DNA of 64,000 bases, taken from JBBQVZ01 sp963695975. Lineage in GTDB: Bacteria; Actinomycetota; UBA4738; HRBIN12. The notes below the pieces were generated by a model. It was not told where the DNA came from. It saw only the letters and a list, made by a program, of their open reading frames with translations, and searched no databases. This document shows positions 57,621-64,000 of the stretch, in pieces. The stretch covers positions 1 to 64,000 of the forward strand of contig CAVOIB010000004.1 in NCBI GenBank assembly GCA_963695975.1, in the 5' to 3' direction. Position numbers and translations under genes: made by a program. Position 1 is the first letter of the stretch. Every line of letters begins with the position of its first letter.

Positions 57621-59348
57621 TCAGTCGATGACCGCCAATGTCTGGCCCGTCTCGACGACCTGGCCGGCGCGGATCGGCAGCTCCGTCACCTCGCCGTCTC
57701 GCGTCGAGGTGATGTGGTTCTCCATCTTCATGGCCTCGAGGATGCACACGACCTCGCCGGCCCGGATCTCCTGGCCCTTCTCGACCAGGACCTTGAGGAT
57801 CGTTCCCTGCATGGGCGCACGGATCTCGCCGTGGACGTGCTCGCCGTGGTGAGCTCCGTGCGTGGCCGGTGAGCGCGGCGCCAGCGTCCGGCGCTCGTCG
57901 AAGATCCGAACTGGGACCCGTCGCCCGTCGACCTCGACGAGGATGTCCGCCGGTCGCGCGGGGCTCGGCCCGGCCGGCGCGGACTGCAGGTCGACCTGTG
58001 AGGGCAGGTCGACGTCCGCGAGCGCGCGCTCGAGCCAGGTGGTCGTATGCGTGGCGCCGCGGAACTCCTTCGACTCCAAGATCCACTCGTGGACAGGGAT
58101 CGTCGTGGGGACGCCGTCGATACGGAACTCGCCTAGCGCGCGTAGCATCCGCTTGCGGGCACGCTCCCTGTCCTCCGCGGACACGATCAGCTTCGCGAAC
58201 ATCGAGTCGTAGTCACCCGGGACTTCACGGCCGGCCGTCACGGCCGAGTCCACGCGGACGAACGGTCCGCTCGGCTCCTCGTACCGCGTGATCCTCCCCG
58301 GCCCAGGCAGGAAGTTGCGCCCGGGGTCTTCGGCGTTGATCCGGCATTGGATCGACGCGCCGCGCGGCGTCGGATCCAGCGCGAGCCTCTCGCCCATGGC
58401 GACCTGGAGCTGCAGCCCGACGAGGTCGTAGCCGGTCACCATCTCCGTGACGGTGTGCTCGACTTGCAGCCGCGTGTTCATCTCCAAGAAGTAGAACGAG
58501 CCGTCCTCGTCCACGATGCACTCGATCGTCCCCGCGTTGACGTAGCCGGACTCCTTCGCGAGCGAGACCGCGGCTTCCGCGAACCGCGTGCGGAGCGCAT
58601 CGTCCATCACGGGGGAGGGCGTCTCCTCGATCAGCTTCTGGTGGCGCCGTTGGACGGAGCAATCGCGCTCACCCAGGAAGAACACGTTGCCGCGCGTATC
58701 GGCGATGATCTGCGCCTCCACATGGTGGGCCCGGTCCACGTAGCGCTCCAGGAACACCTCGGGGCGCCCGAAGTACGATTGCGCCTCGCGCGCCGCCCGG
58801 CGGAGCGCCTCCTCCAGATGGTCGGCGTCGCGCACGACGTGCATGCCCTTCCCGCCGCCGCCGAACGCCGCCTTCACGAGGAGGGGGAACCCGATCCGTG
58901 GTGCCTGCTTCTTCGCCTGGCGGACGTCGACCGGTTCGGGTGTGCCGGGTACGATCGGCACACCGCTGCGATCGGCCACTCCTCGAGCCGCCGCCTTGTC
59001 GCCCATCAGCTCGATCGATCGCGCCGACGGCCCGACGAACGTGAACCCGGCCTCCTCGACCGCCTGCGCGAAGTGCGCGCGTTCGGCCAGGAACCCGTAG
59101 CCCGGGTGGATCATCGTTGCGCGGGACTTGTGCGCCGCCTCCAAGATCGCGCCGATGGACAGGTATGAGTCCGACGCGAGCGCCGGACCGATCCGGTGGG
59201 CCTGGTCGGCGAGCTCCACGTGCAGGGCGTCGCGGTCGGCGTCCGAGTAGACCGCCACCGTCGGGATCCCCAGATCGCGGCAGGTGCGGATGATGCGGAC
59301 CGCGATCTCGCCGCGGTTCGCGATCAGGACCCTCGGTTTCGTCGCCAC
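57621..59348 (-). CDS. accA3: Acetyl-/propionyl-CoA carboxylase alpha subunit (biotin carboxylase + BCCP)
   Basis: A 575-residue fusion. Biotin carboxylase at about 1-450: RVLIANRGEIAVRIIRTC, the ATP-grasp KAAFGGGGKGMHVV, EMNTRLQVEHTVTEMVTG and the C-terminal domain. A linker follows, then a biotin carrier domain with EAMKMENHI, the biotinylated Lys about 35 residues from the end. The carboxyltransferase beta subunit is not in the window. With the mutase nearby it probably makes methylmalonyl-CoA, though acetyl-CoA is equally possible. GTG start; birA lies head-to-head 46 bases away. The symbol is used loosely. Confidence 0.93.
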   Translation of the reverse strand: MATKPRVLIANRGEIAVRIIRTCRDLGIPTVAVYSDADRDALHVELADQAHRIGPALASDSYLSIGAILEAAHKSRATMIHPGYGFLAERAHFAQAVEEAGFTFVGPSARSIELMGDKAAARGVADRSGVPIVPGTPEPVDVRQAKKQAPRIGFPLLVKAAFGGGGKGMHVVRDADHLEEALRRAAREAQSYFGRPEVFLERYVDRAHHVEAQIIADTRGNVFFLGERDCSVQRRHQKLIEETPSPVMDDALRTRFAEAAVSLAKESGYVNAGTIECIVDEDGSFYFLEMNTRLQVEHTVTEMVTGYDLVGLQLQVAMGERLALDPTPRGASIQCRINAEDPGRNFLPGPGRITRYEEPSGPFVRVDSAVTAGREVPGDYDSMFAKLIVSAEDRERARKRMLRALGEFRIDGVPTTIPVHEWILESKEFRGATHTTTWLERALADVDLPSQVDLQSAPAGPSPARPADILVEVDGRRVPVRIFDERRTLAPRSPATHGAHHGEHVHGEIRAPMQGTILKVLVEKGQEIRAGEVVCILEAMKMENHITSTRDGEVTELPIRAGQVVETGQTLAVID

Positions 59349-59394
59349 CGCTCACCTACGATGGTCGCGGATCCCCGACAAGGGAGCCGAACCC

Positions 59395-60156
59395 ATGCTC
59401 TCGACATCCGAACTCGAACATGCGCTCGCGGCCGCCGGCCTTGACGCCCCCGTGCGCTTCGAGGAGGTTACCGGCTCCACGAACGAGACGGCGCAAGGGC
59501 TGGCGGAGGAGGGAGCGCCCGAGTGGACGCTCGTGGCCGCGAACCATCAGACCGCCGGCCGCGGACGCATGGGGCGCACCTGGGTGGATCGTCCAGGTGG
59601 CGCGCTCATGTGCTCGTTCGTCCTTCGGCCCGTGACCCTGGATCCCGCGTCGGGCGGGCTGATCCCGCTGCTCGCCGGCGCCTCGATGGCCGAGGCGGCG
59701 CACGACGTCGCGGGCGTCGCGGTCCGCTGCAAGTGGCCGAACGACCTGCTCGTCGGGCTCGCCAAGGTCGGCGGCGTCCTGATCGAGTCGGCGATCGACT
59801 CCGGGCGGTTCCGTTACGCGGTCGTCGGCATCGGGGTGAACCTCGAGCCCCCGCCCGACGTGCCGGGCGCGGCCGGTCTCGGGAGGGTCGATCAGGCCGC
59901 CCTCCTCACGGCGTTCCTCCGCCGGTTCCGTGCGGGTTACGTCCCCGCCGACGATGCGTTCGCGGAGGTCGTCCGCGAACGCTGGCGCGCGGTTTCGGCG
60001 ACGATCGGCTCCGACGTTGAAGCGACCGCGCGCGACGGAGCGAGCGTCCGCGGCCGGGCCGTCGACGTCGACGAGCTCGGCGCGTTGGTGATCGAGACCG
60101 CCGACGGTTCGGCGTCGATCGTTTCCGGCGAGGTGTGGAACGTCACCGGTGGTTGA
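59395..60156 (+). CDS. birA: Biotin-[acetyl-CoA carboxylase] ligase, monofunctional
   Basis: Activates biotin as biotinyl-AMP and attaches it to the carrier Lys. 253 residues, lacking the N-terminal HTH of E. coli BirA, so not a repressor. VTGSTNETAQGLAEEG, the biotin loop QTAGRGRMGRTWV, KWPNDLLVGLAKVGGVLIES and GIGVNLEPPPD are present, plus a C-terminal SH3-like cap (VEATARDGASVRGRAVDVDE). Divergent neighbour of its probable substrate, the carboxylase alpha chain. Confidence 0.94.
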   Translation: MLSTSELEHALAAAGLDAPVRFEEVTGSTNETAQGLAEEGAPEWTLVAANHQTAGRGRMGRTWVDRPGGALMCSFVLRPVTLDPASGGLIPLLAGASMAEAAHDVAGVAVRCKWPNDLLVGLAKVGGVLIESAIDSGRFRYAVVGIGVNLEPPPDVPGAAGLGRVDQAALLTAFLRRFRAGYVPADDAFAEVVRERWRAVSATIGSDVEATARDGASVRGRAVDVDELGALVIETADGSASIVSGEVWNVTGG

Positions 60157-60167
60157 CCTCGGACGAT

Positions 60168-60872
60168 CTAGGGCGTGACCGGTGCCGTCGATCGGAAGTA
60201 CATGTGGACGGCTCCGGCGATCGCGCCGCCGATGAGCGGTCCGACGATGTAGATCCACACGTCGCCCCACTGCCCGGCGACGATCGCCGGCGCGAGCGAC
60301 CGGGCGGGGTTGAACGAGCCACCCGAGATCGGACCCACCACCGTGGCGGCCGTGAAGATGAACATCCCGATCGCGACCGGGGCGAGCACGCCGTTCCACG
60401 GCGCGCGCTCGTCCGTCGCCACGGTCAGGATCACGAGTAAGAACAGGAACGTGGCGATGATCTCGAGGACCACGGCGACGCCGCTCGACACCCCCGCGCC
60501 TGGCGCGTTCACGAGCGCGTCGCTCACCACGGTCTTGCCGGTCGTGCTCGGGAAGATGATCCGGATGACGCCGGCCGCGATCAGGCCTCCGACCAGCTGA
60601 GCCGCCCAGTATGGGAGCAGCTCCACCCACGGGAACTTCCGTCCGACGGCCAGGCCGAGGCTGACGGCAGGGTTGAAGTGCCCGCCCGAGATGTGCCCGA
60701 ACGCGAAGATCATCAGCGCCAGCCCCAGGCCGAACCCGGCTGCGATCCCCCCGCTCCCGATGCTTCCCGGTTCCTTGATCAGCGCCGCGACCCCCATGAA
60801 CCCCATGAAGAAGAAACCGAACGTCCCGAGAACCTCCGCGGCCAACCGCGTCGTGAGCGCTGGCTTGTCCAT
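60168..60872 (-). CDS. Aquaporin / MIP family channel
   Basis: A 234-residue six-helix channel for water or small neutral solutes. The two NPA half-helices are GHFNPAVSLGLAVG and GSFNPARSLAPAIV. Arg after the second NPA is kept (NPARS), the usual selectivity filter; the AEVLGTFGFFF start is typical of water-selective types. GGAGGGGAACG precedes the ATG. Convergent with birA. Confidence 0.94.
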   Translation of the reverse strand: MDKPALTTRLAAEVLGTFGFFFMGFMGVAALIKEPGSIGSGGIAAGFGLGLALMIFAFGHISGGHFNPAVSLGLAVGRKFPWVELLPYWAAQLVGGLIAAGVIRIIFPSTTGKTVVSDALVNAPGAGVSSGVAVVLEIIATFLFLLVILTVATDERAPWNGVLAPVAIGMFIFTAATVVGPISGGSFNPARSLAPAIVAGQWGDVWIYIVGPLIGGAIAGAVHMYFRSTAPVTP

Positions 60873-60953
60873 CGTTCCCCTCCTCGTTGTCCGTACTGTG
60901 CAACGTCGCACATCCTAGTTGCCCGACCTCCTGCCGCGCGGTACCGTCCGCGC

Positions 60954-61607
60954 ATGGCGTTCCCGAGGCGGCTGCTGGTGAGCGGCGAGGAGCTGGTCCT
61001 CGAGCTTCGGCCGCACTGGTTCGCGCTCGCGCTGCCGGCCGTCGTGACGCTCGGCGTGATGATCTTCGGGTTCTGGCTGATCTCGAAGTTCGACGGGGTG
61101 GTGAACTGGATGCTGCTGGTCGTGATGGCGATCCTGTTGATCGTCTACCCCCTCCGGAAGCTGATCTGGTGGCTCACGTCCTACTTCGTCGTGACGACCG
61201 ACCGGCTGATCCACCGCGAAGGCTGGATCGCGAAGCGCTCCATGGAGATCCCGCTCGAGGCGATCAACGACGTGCGGTTCCGTCAGACCGTCTTCGAGCG
61301 GATCATCAAGGCGGGCACGTTGGTCGTGCAATCGGCGAGCGAGGCCGGTCGCGAGGAGTTCCGGGCGATCCGCAACCCGGAGGAGGTCCAGAGGACGATC
61401 TACCACCAAGGTGAGCTCAACCAGAAGCGGATGTTCCAGCCCGGCGTCGCGACGTCCCAGGCACCGATGGGGCAGGCCCCCGCGACGCCGCCGATGGCGC
61501 CCTCGACGGTGACCGAGCTCGAACGCCTCGCCGACCTTCGGGCCAAGGGGGTCCTCACCGAAGCGGAGTTCCAGGCGCAGAAGGCGAAGATCTTGGGCCA
61601 GGGCTGA
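60954..61607 (+). CDS. PH-domain (bPH2) membrane protein with SHOCT tail
   Basis: A 217-residue protein. Two helices (ALALPAVVTLGVMIFGFWLI and MLLVVMAILLIVYPLR) precede the bacterial PH domain YFVVTTDRLIHREGWIAKRSMEIPLEAIND, a Pro/Ala linker, and a C-terminal SHOCT motif LERLADLRAKGVLTEAEFQAQKAKIL. SHOCT domains occur at the ends of bacterial membrane proteins and probably mediate oligomerisation. Function unknown. TACCGT 6 bases before the ATG. Confidence 0.85.
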   Translation: MAFPRRLLVSGEELVLELRPHWFALALPAVVTLGVMIFGFWLISKFDGVVNWMLLVVMAILLIVYPLRKLIWWLTSYFVVTTDRLIHREGWIAKRSMEIPLEAINDVRFRQTVFERIIKAGTLVVQSASEAGREEFRAIRNPEEVQRTIYHQGELNQKRMFQPGVATSQAPMGQAPATPPMAPSTVTELERLADLRAKGVLTEAEFQAQKAKILGQG

Positions 61608-61642
61608 CCGGGCCGCGCCGGCGCGGTACGTATCCTTTCGTT

Positions 61643-64000
61643 CCGTGAGCCAGTCGACCTGCCCCCGTTGCGGCGAGCCGCTCCCGGCCAACGCGAAATT
61701 CTGCCCGAACTGCGGAACTCCGATCGCGATCTCGCCGGCGTCGGAGCGCCGACTCGTGACCGTGTCGTTCGTGGACCTGATGGGCTCGACCGAGCTCGCG
61801 TCTCGTCTGGACGCGGAGCGCTTCCGCGAGGTCCTGGCCGCCTTCCACGGGATGGTGACCGAAGAGGTCGAATGGCTGAGGGGTCGCACCGAGGTCTTCA
61901 TCGGCGACGCGGTGCTCGGGGTCTTCGGCGTGCCGACCTCCCACGACGACGACGCCATCCGCGCCATCCGCGCGGCGCTCTCGGTGGTTGATCGCGCTGA
62001 GCGGCTGGGCCGTGAGCTCAGCCTGCCGGTGCCCATGCAGGTCCACGTCGGCATCAACACGGGACAGGTTGCCCTCGGGACCGCCGCCGACCGCGGCATC
62101 GTGATCGGCGCCGAGGTGAACATCGGCGCCCGGCTCCAGCAGGCTGCCGGGCCGGGCGAGGTCCTGGTCGGCCCGACGACGCACCAGCTCGTGAAGGATG
62201 CGGTCGAGTTCGGGGAGATGCGGTTGATCCGGGCGAAGGGGCTCGAGAGCGAGCTCAAGGCGTGGCCGGTCGTCCGTCTCGCACCCCGCTCGACACGCTC
62301 CACGATCCCGTTCGTCGACCGACGACGTGAGCTCGCCCTGCTGACCGACACGTTCGAGCGGATGCAGGAACGCAGGCGCGCCCACGTCGTCACGCTGCTC
62401 GGGGAGCCCGGGATCGGGAAGAGCCGCGTGGTCGACGAGTTCCTCGATGGGATGCCCGCTGGCGTGACCGTCCTCACCGGGCAGCCGAGCCCGTTCGAGG
62501 AGCAGGTTACGTTCTGGCCGCTCGCGCACATGATCGTGCACGCGATCGACGAGGAGGGCGACGTCCCGGTCGCGGCGCTTCCCGACAGGCTCCGCTCGTC
62601 GGCACGAGCCTGGGTGGGTGAGGAGGAAGTCGACCGCGTCGCGCATCAGCTTGGGCTGGCGTTCGGCCTCGGCGAGGAGGGGAGCGACGAGAACCGGTAC
62701 CACAGCGTCGAGGTGAGGCGAGGGTTCCTGGCGCTGTTGGAGGGACTCGCGATTGATGGGCCGGTCGTGCTGGTCTTCGAGGACCTCCAGGCCGCGGAGC
62801 CGCTCCTGCTGGATCTGATCGAGGGGCTGCTTCGTGATGGACGACGCCTGCCGTTGCTGGTCGTTTGCGTCGCTCGCTGGGAGTTCCTGGCCGATCGGCC
62901 CGGGTGGGCGGGCGGGCTCGCGGACGCCATCACGCTCTGGGTGGAACCGCTGGGGAACGAGGACGCGGTACAGCTCGCGGTCGAGGCGGGAGACCTGGGG
63001 CACGAGGATGCCGTGCGCGTCGCCGAGCACGCCGGCGGGAACCCGCTCTTCATCGTGGAGATCACTGGGTTGTTGCTGCGCGAGGAGACGTCGTTGCCGC
63101 CGACGGGGTCGGCGCCCACCGTGGGGTTGCTCCCGCCAACCGTCCAGGCGGTGATCGCGGCCCGGATGGACTCGCTCTCGCCGTCCGCACGGGACCTCAT
63201 CAGGAAGGCGTCGGTCTTCGCGCGCGGCGTGTTCTCCCTCTCCGAGCTCGCGCTCGTCGCCGATCCCCGCCGGGAGATCCTCGCCGAGCTCGAGGACGCC
63301 GAGTTCCTCGTGCGGGACGAGGGACGCGACGCGTGGCGGTTCCGAAGCGACGTGCTCCGGGATGTCGCGTACGAGAGCCTGGCCAAACGCGAACGACAGC
63401 GACTGCACCTGCGGCTCGCGAACCGCCTCGCCGAACCCGACACCGCCGAACGCTACCCACGTGCGATCGCCTACCACTTGGAGCAGGCGGCGGTGGCGGC
63501 GCTCGACCTGAACCCACGGGATCGGGCGCTCGCGGACCGCGCGGTGGAGGCGCTCGCGCACGCGGGCGATATCGCGCGCCGCAGGATCGAGTCGCGTTCT
63601 GCGTCGGAGCTATTCACCCATGCGCTCGCGCTCGCGGGCCCCGAGGAGGAGTGGGGGGTCCGCGAAGCTTCGATCCTTTCGCGGCTGGGCGAGGCCCTGT
63701 ACTGGCTGGGTGAGTTCGACCAGGCGGAGCGCACGTTGCAGCGTGCGCTCGATGTCGGCGGGGATGCGAACGACACGGTCTGCGCGCACGCGTCTCGATT
63801 CCTCGCCGACCTCGTTACCAGGGGCGATCGCGCGCGTGCGGCCACCCTATTCGACCAGGCGCTCGCGGCCTCCCGTCGGCTGCAGAGTCCTTCGGTGCTT
63901 GCGCGGACCCTCCTGATGGCCGGATGGGTGCCGTTCCACGAAGACGATCTGCGCGGCGCTGGGGCGATGTTTCGGGAGGCTCTCGAGGCCGCCCGAGCCG
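61643..64000 (+). CDS. Zinc-ribbon / class III cyclase / AAA ATPase regulator (3' end beyond window)
   Basis: 786 codons are visible, still open at the edge. Order: zinc ribbon CPRCG...CPNCG (residues 6-27), class III cyclase domain (about 35-200; metal Asp residues in SFVDLMGST and FIGDAVLGVF, Asn/Arg in VNIGARL), then an AAA/NACHT-like ATPase with Walker A GEPGIGKSR near residue 250 and VVLVFEDLQAAEP as Walker B. TPR-like helices fill the C-terminal part (for example GEALYWLGEFDQAERTLQRAL). The base-specifying Lys of the cyclase is Val (TEVFIGD). Such proteins are signalling regulators common in actinobacteria; the input is unknown. GTG start; TATCCT 8 bases upstream. Confidence 0.88.

Noticed and set aside
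61555..63561. 668-codon open frame opposite the cyclase/ATPase gene
   Set aside because: Shadow frame; the plus frame has zinc-ribbon, cyclase and P-loop motifs and runs off the edge.
1..64000. CRISPR arrays, tRNA/rRNA genes, transposases, integrases and attachment sites
   Set aside because: None seen on reading both strands; no repeated spacer-like units, cloverleafs or recombinase motifs.

Overview
The window reads as chromosomal DNA of a high-GC, probably uncultivated actinobacterium (Actinomycetota). GTG starts are frequent, and the following are all present: a GuaB3-type protein, an F420 reductase, a class E sortase, a DUF6350/PerM-like membrane protein beside sucCD, and a split methylmalonyl-CoA mutase. 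The order groES-groEL ... guaB3-guaA ... pcrA ... sucC-sucD-perM-purN-purH-folD ... mdh ... sdh resembles, from memory, the core chromosome order of Streptomyces and, in part, Mycobacterium. I cannot place the organism below phylum. No tRNA, rRNA, CRISPR, transposase or integrase was seen, and no gene-free stretch exceeds 300 bases.

1-4.8 kb: the right part of a likely lasso-peptide cluster. A 43-codon precursor gene (TTG start), a degenerate asparagine-synthetase-type cyclase broken by one extra base, an ABC ATPase and a permease cut by the window edge lie on the minus strand. A divergent HPr-kinase-like gene may phosphorylate the precursor's C-terminal Ser. A 12-bp hairpin separates precursor from cyclase. 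No leader peptidase or RRE protein is in view; they may lie left of the edge. 4.9-6.1 kb: a DODA-type dioxygenase with two more one-base insertions, then arsC.

6.1-8.3 kb: groES-groEL under a perfect CIRCE. 8.3-13.1 kb: a SRPBCC-TetR operon with two operator-like repeats, a branched-chain amino acid dehydrogenase, a marR-ABC exporter operon and a four-helix membrane protein. 13.2-18 kb: a phosphodiesterase, APS kinase and SulP transporter, then a pirin. 18.1-24.5 kb: guaB3, guaA (apparent CTG start), sortase, pcrA and two small genes. 24.5-34.5 kb: an accessory block with a GH9 glycosidase, a phospholipase-C-type esterase, a dimethylformamidase-like protein, three tandem alpha/beta-hydrolase/cyclase fusions, an SDR and the deleted relic of a fourth fusion.

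34.5-54 kb: central metabolism. It holds the B12 subunit of methylmalonyl-CoA mutase, sucCD, PerM-like, purN-purH, folD-metF, citrate synthase, two isocitrate-dehydrogenase-type genes, mdh and sdhCDAB, so most of the TCA cycle is within 20 kb. 54-64 kb: an O-methyltransferase, the mutase catalytic subunit, npdG, a biotin carboxylase/carrier facing birA, an aquaporin, a PH-SHOCT protein and a truncated cyclase/ATPase regulator. Carboxylase, mutase and succinyl-CoA synthetase together suggest propionyl-CoA entry into the TCA cycle.

Many starts sit 6-8 bases after a -10-like hexamer (TANNNT) with no Shine-Dalgarno, suggesting widespread leaderless transcription.
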